Shown here piece by piece: positions 1-11,134 of a stretch of 34,429 nucleotides of DNA; within the stretch, counting starts at the first letter, position 1; every line of letters starts with the position of its first letter. Both the position numbers and the translations under genes were made by a program. Below the pieces are notes generated by a model. The model saw only the letters and a program-made list of their open reading frames with translations, did not search any database and was not told where the DNA came from. This DNA is from Macrocybe gigantea (Eukaryota; Basidiomycota; Agaricomycetes; Agaricales; Callistosporiaceae). The stretch lies in the NCBI GenBank assembly GCA_011319805.1, contig SJRY01000043.1, positions 1-34,429 on the forward strand. Reading direction: 5' to 3'.

Positions 1-361
1 CAATTTCTCTCATTCTGTTGAAAAATGTTGGCATCCCGCTGCACCTTTTGACGATGAGCAGAGAGGCGATCTTCAAACGAATAGATGGCCACGGTGTGCA
101 TCGCCAGTTCGTGGGCTGTTCGGAAGACACGGATAGCAATTTCCTGGAAACATGAAGGGATTCAGCACGGAATTGGGAATATGTCCAGGAAGAGCGGTAC
201 ACCACGATTGGCACCAAAATCTTTGTCAAGGGCCCTCCATGTCCAGCCGACTTCCTTCTCATAGTCTGTATGGAATGAACTGGGGTCCCGGGAACGCTGG
301 GTGTGCTAGCAAACAGCCCTGCGAGCCTCGGAGGGTGAAGGGTATTATCTTGGGAAGTCAT
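1..361 (-). CDS. pyc: Pyruvate carboxylase, N-terminal part (5' exons only; continues beyond left edge)
   Basis: Pyruvate carboxylase makes oxaloacetate from pyruvate, bicarbonate and ATP using biotin. Only the beginning is here. Exon 1 (361-201) starts at ATG 361 and encodes a Ser/Pro-rich leader followed by the start of the biotin-carboxylase domain, read as ...LTKILV(A)NRG. Exon 2 (143-45) continues EIAIRVFRTAHELAMHTVAI and ends ...EDRLSAHRQK, which is characteristic of the fungal enzyme. The intron is 200-144, and the next donor is at 44, with the rest outside the window. Exon 1 lacks one base near 209-213: GTGCCAAT stands where GTGGCCAAT would give VAN, and adding one base makes the exon exactly 54 codons. 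The leader does not look like a clear mitochondrial presequence, which fits the cytosolic fungal enzyme. The family is sure; the exact start is probable. Confidence 0.85.
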   Translation of the reverse strand, partial: MTSQDNTLHPPRLAGLFASTPSVPGTPVHSIQTMRRKSAGHGGPLTKILVPIVVYRSSWTYSQFRAESLHVSRKLLSVSSEQPTNWRCTPWPSIRLKIASLLIVKRCSGMPTFFNRMREI

Positions 362-804
362 TGCAGGCTATCCGAATGATGTTCAGTGGTCGAGATGATG
401 GTGTAGAATACGTCCAAAATGAGCTTATCGGGAGTACAAGGCCGGAAAAACTGTGACTCAGCCCAAGTCCCGCGATACAAATCACAGGGCTCTTGTAATG
501 TTTTCTGGGCAAATAGACGGGGAGAGAGCGAGAGCTTGGGGAGCAGAAGATTCAAAGGTTTATATATCTTATCGGCACGAACCCTGCGCTTCCTAGACAG
601 TTCCTTGTCCCGTGTTAGATGCCCTGAAGCTAGTTTCTAAGCCAAATTACGGCCACCCGCAGCCGCACAATGTCACCAAAATGTATATAGCTACAACGCA
701 CGCAAAGTATACCACACGTTCAACTTAAATACGCCAACGAACTAAGCACGGAAATGGTACAAGACGAGCTCATGTGATTGATGGAAATCAGGGGAAAGGT
801 AGCG
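362..804. other. Intergenic: promoter of pyruvate carboxylase and 3' end of vrg4
   Basis: Both flanking genes run on the minus strand, so this 443-base gap holds the vrg4 3' region and the pyruvate carboxylase promoter. Apart from the TATA-like box I see only short open frames with no recognisable protein. Confidence 0.5.
555..570 (-). promoter_or_regulatory. TATA-like box upstream of pyruvate carboxylase
   Basis: On the minus strand the sequence TATATAAA lies at 566-559, about 200 bases before the pyruvate carboxylase ATG at 361. It is a good match to a TATA box, and the spacing allows a long leader. No transcript evidence is available. Confidence 0.4.
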
Positions 805-2382
805 TCATAGCTTTCCCTTATCCGACCGCGGCTGTCCGCGATGCGCGAGAGGAAGGATATTATCCGCCTCTCTCCGATTGTCGTCTTTCTTTTGATTGTT
901 CTTTGCCACTGCATACAACAAACCCGCAAGAAAGCCCACAGCTATCGCCGACACTGATCCAAATGTCACTGGGTCGTTGAAGAACAGCATTCCGGAAGCA
1001 GCGACTGGCACTTGTTCAATGCACCCACCATGCTGTAAAAGGACTGAGCATTACGAAACCCAGGGGATCAAACAAAGGCCTCACCTGTAGGTTGTGCTGC
1101 TGGTGACTCTGACGCACCAGGCGGTCGTATACGAGATACCAACCGCTGCTGCACCTGAGAAGGCGATTGCCGTTAACAAAAAAGAGCGCGTTTCCTTGGG
1201 GCTGTATTTGACGTCATTAATGCCTCGCATCCAAACAGCGATCCTACCCACAATTTCGAGCTAAGTTATCGCATCCCCAATTTCCACAACGATAGAGCAA
1301 ATGATGAGAACGGGTATGCAGAGAAGATTGTTGTAGAACATGGAATCCCAGTCGGAGAATCCTGTCGCTTTAATTCGTTTTCTCATAGTGAGCACTGTCC
1401 ATCCATTTTTCATACAGGAGCCCTACGAGGAGAGTGACTTTCACTTACGTATGCAGCGCTAGTTAAGCAGTTAACAAGCATCCAAAAATATCCAATGTTC
1501 AGGTGGCGAACTATGCCCTTGACAGCCAGCAGGGACCCAATGCTGGCGCCGTTACTGACTGCCGGCAATGAGGAGCTGAATGCACCAGAAACGTCGGTCC
1601 ATGCAGCAATGACGGAAGATAGTACCTGGTGCTAAGCTCAGACTGACGTGTGCATATCGGCGCTGCCGACTGTTACTTGCCATAAAAATGAAAGATATAA
1701 ATGTCAAGGCAGTAACTCGACCACCGAACCAGATGACTTCGCCATATGCCTTGATATCGCATTGTCAGTAACGGAGGGACGCCCTAGATGATGGTAATCC
1801 ATACAATTAGAATTATGGTAAGATTCTTAAATATTGTGTACACTGGTATGCTCAAATGTTGCTGGGTCCGTTTAAGCACCAGGTCTTCGAATATGGCCAG
1901 AAATGACATACCAAACTTTTTGACCCGGTATATATAACGCTCACCAAAAGAAAACTTATCGGAAACCAGGCTTTGGCATCTTTACTGTCAAATGAACGAA
2001 ACGTTATGATGCCAGCTTTCTTGACCGCCAAAACACAAGCGACGCAAACAGCCGATTGCATTGTCAACAACAAAAAGTTCATCGAAAAGTTGGCACCGGA
2101 CACGACAAACTAATTCAAAGAGGTCAGCGAGGCTCATGCAATGAAACTCAGAAGTAGCAATGACCTTGTTGACGAGCGTCATGATTATGGACGCGAGGCA
2201 ATAACATATAATCGAGGATGCTTTGGCGTAGCTCAGCTGACCTCTTCACGGAAGTAGATGCGTTGGGACTCACTGCAGAGCCGCCAGCCTGCGTTTCCTT
2301 CATTCCACCCGTCGCCAACGCTTTTTTTCACCTCTGCTGCATCTTCTTCAGCCACCGAGGGTCTTTCATGAGAAACCGACAT
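805..2382 (-). CDS. vrg4: GDP-mannose transporter of the Golgi (Vrg4/Gmt1 family)
   Basis: Vrg4 exchanges GDP-mannose for GMP across the Golgi membrane and feeds mannosylation of proteins and lipids. Nine exons: 2382-2274, 2220-2165, 2109-1912, 1861-1805, 1749-1681, 1625-1449, 1394-1248, 1201-1085, 1032-805. They give about 386 residues. Diagnostic motifs are the FYNN segment in exon 7 ([11 protein letters not shown]), the substrate-binding GALNK at the start of exon 9, and a multi-helix transporter pattern. The C-terminal tail is Lys/Arg/Asp-rich. The intron 1680-1626 has a GC donor. Three single-base deletions break the frame: at the exon 7 acceptor (about 1394), at about 1281-1283 (AAA run before WGCDNLAR) and at about 1009-1012 (GALNK to PVAAS). 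With three added bases the total is exactly 387 codons. The family is essential in yeast, so consensus error is likelier than decay. It is head-to-head with the PQ-loop gene. Confidence 0.92.
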
Positions 2383-2688
2383 TAGAGTTAACGAGCGGAC
2401 GAATTAGGGGGCAGTGGTCACTTGAAGCCGCAGAGAAATAAATAGGTGGATAGCGAAAGTTCGATTCGTAATGTATGATCTTCTAGTGGGCTTTTCGTCA
2501 AGTGTGATGAAGAGAGAGTCTAGTCCTCGGTATCGACTTGAATGATCCTTGTTGATAACTAGGGGGCGAGGCGACGTTGATGAATGCTGTCGAGTTGCTT
2601 GATCGTCTAATTTCATACCATTCCCCTTCCACGTGATTGGGCAAACACCCTTTCGTGGGTTTTGCTCCGTCTACAGTCCGCAGCGACC
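2383..2688. promoter_or_regulatory. Shared divergent promoter, vrg4 / PQ-loop gene
   Basis: The 306 bases lie between two ATGs pointing away from each other (2382 minus, 2689 plus). No gene was recognised inside; minus-strand open frames across it carry no family signal. It must hold both promoters and leaders. Confidence 0.5.
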
Positions 2689-3893
2689 ATGGTCGCATCA
2701 TGGCTTTCTATCGCGGCTTCGGTGGGCATGGCAATCGGACCACCCCTGGTGAGCGTACTTGCAGCAACTGAACTTGAGGTGGCTTAGTCCCTTGAATTCA
2801 GGTCTATGCCGATCAAGCGCTCTCAATCGTGCGGAAAAGGTTTCTTCTAATTACTGTACTGTCCAGTTCATGGAATGCTGATACGCCAAAGGGACTCGAC
2901 CGGTTCTCTCGTGACATCTGTGGAATCTTGTTAGAGTATTTCTTTTAAACTTGCGGCCACTGCCTAACCTGGGCCATTATAGGTTGTTGGCAAACATCAC
3001 CAGATGTTTCTTCTGGCTAGGGTTCATTCATTTCGGCATCAAGTCTCGATATTTCAATCTGATTATCGCTATTTTAGAGAACATTTTGAATTTGCTCTTT
3101 TGCTACAGTCTCTCCTTATGATTTTTACTCAGGTGTGTCTCTTGCCCCGTCGCAAAATTGTCACTGTTCATGTCTAGTTCCTCAGCTCGCACTGCTGTAC
3201 ATATGCATACACTATCGGCCAAGAACCAGTCCGGAAGTTCTTGGGGATTCTCCCCGCCTTGCGTCGTATTGGCAATGGAAACCTTACGCCCAATACATCG
3301 AGTTTTTGGCGGGATTCATGTATGCCATCAGTTTTATACAACACGTCATTCCGAAGTTTGACCATGACTCACCAGTTTATGTCAAGCTATTCTTTTCCTA
3401 ATTATGGGACGTTCTCCAGTTTATATATCCCTACTTGGTTTTATGGCACTTGGTCTGGAAAGCACCTTACCGATACCCCAACTCATTAGGTTGGTTCACT
3501 GTCGATTTCCCGCTCAATTTTTCAACGCTGTTGTCTAGTAACTATCAGCAATGCTCCCTTTACGGATTTCGCATGTCCACACGTTAGGCTGGCTTGGAGG
3601 GGATTCATTCAAGTGCGCATGTTTGCTGCACCTAGGTTCTACTCATCGCTCAAGCATCGTTCAAGGACCGTCTATTTCTTCCTGCAACATTCTCCGCTTC
3701 AGTTCCAGGTCTGTGCGGTGTTCCAGCTGTCCATTGACTGCGGTGAGTCTAGTTATTTCTTGCTGCGAACTTGGTTCATAACCGTTCGCTAGCAATCGTT
3801 GCACAGCGAATAATGTACGGCAATGCCCCGCCTGCGCACATGCCATTGGCTGAAGAGGATGAGCTGGAGGATGCCTTGCGACTCGCTTCTTGA
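2689..3893 (+). CDS. PQ-loop membrane protein, Any1/SLC66A2-like
   Basis: The protein looks like the PQ-loop family that includes yeast Any1 (YMR010W) and animal PQLC1/SLC66A2, linked to phospholipid asymmetry in Golgi and endosomes. Ten exons: 2689-2748, 2802-2839, 2892-2929, 2983-3021, 3078-3132, 3186-3319, 3376-3489, 3539-3612, 3666-3742, 3793-3893. They encode about 243 residues with seven likely helices. The first PQ-like repeat reads GPPLVYADQALSI and the second LPIPQLISNYQQCS; the helix 6-7 segment GWLGGDSFK is typical. Two single-base deletions are needed: at about 2902-2906 (GGTTC for GGTTTC, giving TGFSRD) and at about 3578-3583 (before LGWLGG). Adding two bases makes 244 codons. 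The acidic tail ends EEDELEDALRLAS. Family assignment is strong; one-to-one orthology with Any1 is inferred. Confidence 0.85.
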
Positions 3894-4077
3894 TGCATGT
3901 ACAATTGTAGACGTATAGATTAGCCTAGTTACCATAGTCATGAAAAGTTTTCTGCGGTGCCGTCGCCAAACGAGGTGTGGTACAAGCACGCAAAATAGAG
4001 CCAAACACGACTTCGCCCTTCCACCCATCCTCCGGTGCTGAGTCTCACCCTAGTACCTTCCAACCTCCTCCTCCGCC

Positions 4078-7000
4078 ATGGCTGCAGTAGATGCCTCAAA
4101 GCCCATCTCCTTCTGTGAACATCTCCAACTATCAAGCTTGGGCATTCAACCCGCGTCAATATCGTTTCAGGTGAGTTTCTGACGCGACGCAATTCGCTGG
4201 CGTGTACCAACTATTGTTTTGCAGGTCGGCGGCTTCGGTTTCGTAGTCGTGCTCCACGGCTGAATTCTGCTTCTTTTGTAGACCTTAACTCTTGAATCCG
4301 ACCACTTTATATGTGTGCGGGAGAAAGTCAATGAACAAAACCAGGTTGTCATCATCGACCTGGCGGACGCCAACAATGTCATGCGTCGGCCCATCACAGC
4401 AGACTCTGCTATTATGCACCCTACAAGAAAAGTTTTGGCATTGAAAGGTGTGCGGACTGATTCGTTTACTGTCTGCCTCATGCTCAGCACCCGTCTTCAT
4501 TCCCGCAGCCGGCCGCACGTTGCAGATCTTTGACATTGAACACAAGCAGAAGATCAAGTCGCATATGAACAACGAAGATGTCGTTTTTTGGAAATGGGTC
4601 TCCGAGTCCACGCTTGGAATGGTAACCGAAACCGCCGTGTACCATTGGAGCATCGCAGATCCCACGTCTCTACCTCAGAAGGTCTTCGATCGTCATCCTA
4701 CTCTAGCTGGTGCCCAGATCATCAATTACCGCGTCACTCCTGATGAAAAGTGGCTCGTTTTGATTGGGATCTCTGGGAACACGACCAACCCGTCTGCCTT
4801 CAAGGTCAAAGGCGCCATGCAGTTGTTCAGTAGGGATCGTGGAGTCAGTCAACCTATCGAGGGTCACGCCGCAGCCTTCGCGGAGATCAAGCTGGATGAT
4901 CACCAGAAGCCCACGAAGCTTTTCACGTTTGCTGTGAGGACGGCGACGGGTGCCAAGGTTCGTCTCAATCACGACTCGCTCTACGTGCTATTTTCATTGT
5001 TCTTCTAGCTTCATATTGTGGAGATAGATCACGCTGCACCGGATCCTCCCTTCGTGAAGAAAGCTGTCGAAGTCTACTTCCCACCAGAGGCTGTCAACGA
5101 CTTCCCTGTCGCCATGCAGGTGTCGAAGAAGCACGGTATCGTCTTTTAGTCACTAAGTTCGGTTTCATCCACCTCTATGACCTGGAGTCTGGTGCTTGCG
5201 TCTACATGAACCGAATTTCTGGTGAAACCATTTTTGTCACGGCGGAACACGAAGCTACGAATGGTATCATCGGCGTGAACAAGAAGGGACAAGTTTTGAG
5301 TGTGAGCGTTGATGAGCAGACCATCGTACCTTACATTCTCCAAACGCTCAACAACACGGACCTCGCGTTTAAACTCGCCAGCCGTGCCAACCTTCCTGGT
5401 GCTGATGACTTGTATGTCAGACAATATCAGCAATTATTCCAGGCTGGTCAGTACGGGGAAGCTGCCAAGATCGCTGCCAATTCTCCAAGAGTACGTCAAT
5501 ATTGGTCTTTCTGTGTTCTGCATCGTGAACTATGTCTTTCAGGGCATTTTGCGAACAGTCGCCGTCATCGAGTCATTCAAGCAAGCTCCTACACCGCCTG
5601 GAGGATTGTCCCCGATTCTTCAGTATTTCGGTATCTTGCTTGAGAAGGGGGAGCTCAACCATCTGGAGTCTTTGGAACTTGCTCGTCCTGTTCTTCAGCA
5701 AGGCCGAAAGCAGTTGTTGGAGAAATGGCTGAAGGAGAACAAGGTACGCTACTCGTCTTCCGCGACTAACGTTGAACTCATACTTTGGAAAAGCTCACTT
5801 GCAGCGAAGAACTCGGCGATATTGTCCGACTGCATGACATGACGCTTGCTCTGAGTGTCTATCTGCGCGCGAATGTTCCAAACAAGGTCATAGCTTGCTT
5901 CGCTGAGACAGGTCAGACGGACAAAATTGTTTTGTATGCGAAGAAAGTTGGCTACCATCCCGATTACACGGCATTGTTACAACATATAATGCGTACCAAC
6001 CCGGAGAAGGGTGCTGAGTTCGCAACGCAGCTCGTCAACGACGAGACCGGTCCCCTTGTCGATATTGAGAGGGTAAGGCGGGTCTGATTCTATCGTCTTG
6101 ACTTATGCTGATTTCAATGCTATCTATAGGTTGTTGATATTTTTATGTCCCAGAATATGATTCAACCAGCGACTTCGTTCCTGCTTGATGCACTAAAGGA
6201 GAACAGACCAGAACAGGGACCTTTACAGACACGTCTGCTTGAGATGAACCTCGTTCATGCCCCCAGGTCGCCGATGCTATCCTTGGAAACGAGATGTTCA
6301 GTCACTACGATCGGCCCAGAATTGCCAATCTTTGCGAGAAAGCTGGCCTCCTGCAACGGGTATGTTCGTTGTTTAAATAAGAAGAGCAGGCAACGCTGAC
6401 ATATCGAGACTAATAGGCGCTCGAACATTATGAGGATTTGGCTGACATCAAGCGTGCCGTCGTGCACACTACTGCTCTGCCGGCCGATGTTCGTCATATG
6501 CTTCAATCTATAAACTGCCATTTACTTATATCACGTTCAGTGGCTTGTCAATTATTTCAGCCGTCTCACCACAGAACAATCAATGGCATGCATGAACGAG
6601 ATGCTTCGTGTCAATATACGTCAAAATCTCCAAGTTGTGATCCAGATCGCGACCAAGTATTCGGATATTTTGGGTCCTGTCAAGCTCATTGAGATGTTCG
6701 AAAGCTTCAAGAGCTTCGAGGGTACGAGTCGAGCCATTATAATTGGTATTCCATCGCTTATTTCTCTCGGCTAGGTCTATACTACTATCTCGGTTCCGTT
6801 GTGAACTTGAGTGACGATCCAGAGGTTCACTTCAAGTACATTCAAGCTGCCACCAGGACTGGTCAAATCCGTGAAGTCGAACGTATCTGTCGCGAGAGTA
6901 ACTTCTATAACCCAGAAAAGGTCAAGAACTTCCTCAAGGAGGCCAAGCTTCAAGACCAGTTGCCATTAATCATCGTCTGCGACCGGTTCGACTTCGTCCA

Positions 7001-10000
7001 CGACCTTGTACTCTACTTGTACCAGAATGGGCTGGTGAAATTCATCGAGGTGTACGTGCAAAAGGTCAATTCTATCAGGACACCACAGGTCGTCGGAGGT
7101 CTCTTGGACGTCGATTGCGAGGAATCAACCATCAAGAGCCTACTTGCCTCTGTCACTGGAAACTTCCCCATTGACGAACTCGTTCACGAAGTCGAACAAC
7201 GCAACAGGCTAAAGCTTATTTTGCCTTGGCTGGAGGCCCGAGTCCAGGCTGGTAGCCAAGACCCCGCCGTCTACAACGCGATTGCCAAGATTTATATAGA
7301 TAGCAACAACAATCCGGAACAATTCCTCAAGGAGAACAACGTGAGTGAGGACTACGAGCTGCCAGAAGAATGCATTCTGATACTTTCTGATACTTTGAAC
7401 GTAGCTCTACGAACCTCTCGTGGTCGGCAAATTCTGCGAAGCCCGTGATCCATACTTGGCATACATCGCCTATGCTAAAGGCTTCTGCGATGACGAACTC
7501 GTTTCCATAACGAACGAGAATTCTATGTTCAAGCAACAGGCCCGCTACCTGATCAAGCGTCGTCAAACAGAGCTTTGGACGCAAGTCCTCGCTCACGATA
7601 ACATTCATCGTCGTCAACTCATCGACCAGGTTTGGTTCATTCTTCCTTTGTAGGACCTTTATACTCAATGAAGAATAGATTGTGGCCACAGCTCTACCCG
7701 AGTGCACTGATCCCGATGACGTCTCTATTACTGTCAAAGCGTTCTTGCAAGCAGATCTACCCATTGAGCTCATCGAACTCCTGGAAAAGATCATCATTGA
7801 GCCCTCGCCATTCAGCGAGAACAAGAACCTCCAGAATCTGCTTCTGTTGACGGCAATCCGAGCGGACAAGGGCAAAGTCGTTGGTTACATCAACAAGCTC
7901 CAGAACTATGATTCTGGTGAAATCGCAAAGATCGCTATTGATCACGGTTTATTTGAGGAAGCGTTCACGATATACAAGAAATACGAACAACATGCTCTGG
8001 CCATCAATGTTCTCGTCGAGCATATAGTCTCCATTGATCGTGGGCTGGATTATGCTGTCAAGGTCAATAGGCCTGAGGTCTGGAGTCGGCTCGGTAAGGC
8101 CCAACTCGACGGTCTCCGTATCAAAGATGCCATCGGTGAGTGGCGGCTGCTGTTATGAAGATCTTCTCGCTAAATTATAATTAGATTCGTACATCAAGGC
8201 TGAGGACCCTTCGAACTTCGCTGAAGTCATTGAAATTGCTAACCATGCTGGCAAGCACGACGACCTCGTCCGGTTCTTGCAAATGGCTCGCAAGACACTG
8301 CGCGAACCCAAGATTGATACCGAATTGGCGTACGCTTATGCAAAGACCGACCGCCTGCATGACATGGAAGATTTCCTCGGCATGACCAATGTCGCCGACA
8401 TTTTGGAAGTTGGAGAGAAATGTTTTGAGGATGAACTCTATCAAGCAGCCAAGCTGTTGTTCACAAGCATCTCGAACTGGGCTCGCTTGGCGACAACTCT
8501 CATATATTTGGGTGAAAATCAAGCGGCAGTGGAAAGTGCCAGAAAAGCCGGTAATACACAGTACGTTTCGATTCTTTCCGATGTGTCTTTGGAGTGCCGA
8601 GGTGGTGACTATCTTCCGCAGAGTATGGAAACAAGTTCATTCAGCTTGTATTGGAAAGAATGAGTTCCGATTGGTATGGTTCACGACTTCGGAGCAAAAC
8701 AGACGATAACGCTATTCACAGGCGCAAATCTGTGGTCTTCACATCATTGTTCATGCCGTACGTAATTGTTCAGAGCGGATTACGATCGTGACTGATCTTC
8801 ACATTTCTCCCTGTAGGAGGAGCTCAATGCTCTGATCCAAATCTACGAACGTGGTGGCCACTTCGAAGAGGTCATCAACTTGCTAGAGGCTGGCTTGAGC
8901 TTGGAGCGCGCCCATATGGGCATCTTCACTGAGTTGGCGATTTTGTTGAGCAAATATCGACCTGCCAAACGTGAGTATGTTCACCTACGTTAGGACTACC
9001 TCTGAAAAGGCTTCTTGAAAGTTATGGAACACCTCAAGCTATTCGTTTCTCGCATCAACATTCCCAAGGTGTGTTTTGGTGGTACTGCCTTTGGTAACTT
9101 GACATGTTAAATCGGAGTATGCAGGTCATCAAAGCGACAGAAAAGGCTCATCTCTGGCCCGAGCTCGTTTTCTTGTACATCAAATATGATGAATTCGTGT
9201 GTATTTTCCCCTGTAACTTGAGTGAGATCGAGATCACCTGAATTGTGGTTTAGGACAATGCTGCCTTGGCTATGATAGAGCGTTCCGCCGACGCATGGGA
9301 ACACAACCAATTTAAGGACGTTATTGTCAGAGTCGCCAATGTAGAAATGTACGCACCGAGTATGAACGAATCACACATGTCACGACGCCTGACTTTTTCT
9401 AGTTATTACAAGGCCCTGACATTCTATCTCCAAGAACAACCTACACTCTTGACCGACCTTTTGACTGTCCTAATCCCTAGAATCGACCATGCTCGCGTTG
9501 TCAGGATGTTCAGACAAATCGATCATATTCCTCTTATCCGATCATACCTTATCGCCGTCCAACATGTAAGTCAACTAGTACAGGTTGTAGAGTGCATTAA
9601 CTCATTACTGTCCAGCTCAACATTGAAGCCGTCAACGATGCCTACAATGAGCTGCTCATTGAGGAGGAAGATTACAACACGCTTCGCGATTCTATCGACA
9701 GTTTCGACAACTTCGACAATATCAAGCTTGCCCAGCGTCTAGAGACGCATGCGCTTTTAGAGTTCCGCAGACTGGCTGCACATTTGTACAAGGTGACATG
9801 ATCGACCATTGACTACACTACGGAAATGCTGATGGTTGCGATGCCTCTAGAAAAACAAGCGTTGGGAAGAGTCGATCTCTTTGTCGAAGCAGGATCGCCT
9901 GTTCAAGGATGCTATGATCACGGCAGCTACCTCTAGTTCGACGGCGGTTGCTGAAGAGCTCTTGTCATACTTTGTGGACATTGGCAACAAGGAATGCTTC

Positions 10001-10445
10001 GCGGCGATGCTATATGTCTGCTTCGATCTCCTACGATCTGACGTAGTGGAGGAACTTTCATGGCAACACGGGCTCAACGACTTCTTCATGCCATATCGCA
10101 TTCAGCTGCGACGCACGATGACAGAGAGGGTATTTTCGTCCTTTTTGTGACCAGCTTCGCTCATGCTCATGCATAATGTTGTCGTTCCATAGTTGAACCA
10201 ACTCGAAAAGGAGGTGAAGGAACGGTCAAAGAAGGAGGCTCAAAAGGAGCAGACAGAGTCGGAAGCTCCAATAATCAACCCTGGTGGTTTCGGAAGCACG
10301 TTATTGTTGACGAATGGCTATGTCGGACAAGCGCCTCAACCTCCCATGAACGGCATACCACCCGTACGTTTCTTGGACAATAGGGCATGTTAAACTCGGC
10401 TCACTTTCGCTCCGCCAGGCTATGACCGGTTTCGGCACATTTTGA
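4078..10445 (+). CDS. CHC1: Clathrin heavy chain
   Basis: The heavy chain forms the triskelion that coats vesicles at the plasma membrane, trans-Golgi network and endosomes. 24 exons, 23 introns: 4078-4170, 4282-4447, 4509-4957, 5009-5490, 5543-5743, 5794-6072, 6130-6359, 6417-6488, 6541-6721, 6775-7340, 7405-7629, 7679-8135, 8185-8560, 8622-8673, 8722-8757, 8817-8970, 9022-9068, 9125-9196, 9254-9348, 9403-9565, 9616-9792, 9851-10129, 10193-10363, 10419-10445. About 1683 residues, the normal length. The N-terminal beta-propeller (about 1-330) is followed by the linker and the alpha-solenoid repeats to about 1600, then a short Gly/Pro-rich tail. Near-identity to known chains is visible throughout (e.g. 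[23 protein letters not shown] segments). Two one-base deletions break frame: the T-run 5144-5147 (in-frame TAG) and the C-run 6260-6264; two added bases give 1684 codons. Essential or near-essential in fungi, so assembly error is favoured. It lies 184 bases after the PQ-loop gene, same strand. Confidence 0.97.
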
Positions 10446-11134
10446 GAGGGCCATATTCGTTCGCCCCTTTTCAAATGATACTTGTAATATTGGATCGGAC
10501 TGTCCGTATAATGTGCTCCTGTCTTTTCGTACTGTTGTTTCTTGCTTTTAATAGGATTCACTACATTTCTTCTCATTTGTTGACGTAGCAGCTTCGTTGC
10601 TATAGAGATGTGATATACATGGAGTGAGTGGATGTGAGATACATTGGTATCCAAATCACAGTCCGAGACAACAACGGGGAAGAAAAGCCAGCACAAAAGA
10701 GCGAGATGACCAATAGGAAAAAGCGGGTAATGTAATGGTTAGATAGTAAAACAAGAATGAAAAGAAAACAAGCAACCGCAGAACAATGATGAGAAGAATA
10801 AGTTCTAAAGCGTAGGCTAAAGGCGGTAGGGGACGATAAGACATCGGAGGTGCCAAGAGGAGACGCATGCAACGGGCCGATGAATGGTAAACGGGGAGGG
10901 GACATAAGGGGAGTGCGTCCGTCATGAGTGTGGAAGAAAAGACGAGCAAGGAATGGACCATTTTGACAAGACCACAGTCTGTCAGTCAAAAGGAGGGAAA
11001 AGAAAGTGCGAAAGTCCGCCCCGCGGCCCCTGATGATCATCGTCTCCTGGCCTAGGGAGGAAGTGAGAAAGAGGGCGCAAACGCGAAGGTCAGGGCGAGA
11101 GAAATGTTCGCGCTGACCAGCATCGGGCGCGGTA
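10446..11134. other. Convergent intergenic region, clathrin / rho3 3' ends
   Basis: The 689 bases lie between two stop codons facing each other and must contain both 3' untranslated regions. A long minus-strand open frame (10600-11196) crosses it and overlaps the rho3 tail in another frame; its composition is unlike protein and it has no recognisable domain. No RNA gene seen. Confidence 0.5.

Noticed and set aside
805..2382. vrg4 as a pseudogene because of three frame breaks
   Set aside because: All conserved motifs and splice sites are intact, substitutions look constrained, and the same error type affects other essential genes.
5140..6270. Programmed ribosomal frameshifting in clathrin
   Set aside because: The two sites lack a common slippery sequence or downstream structure, and similar one-base losses occur in unrelated genes.
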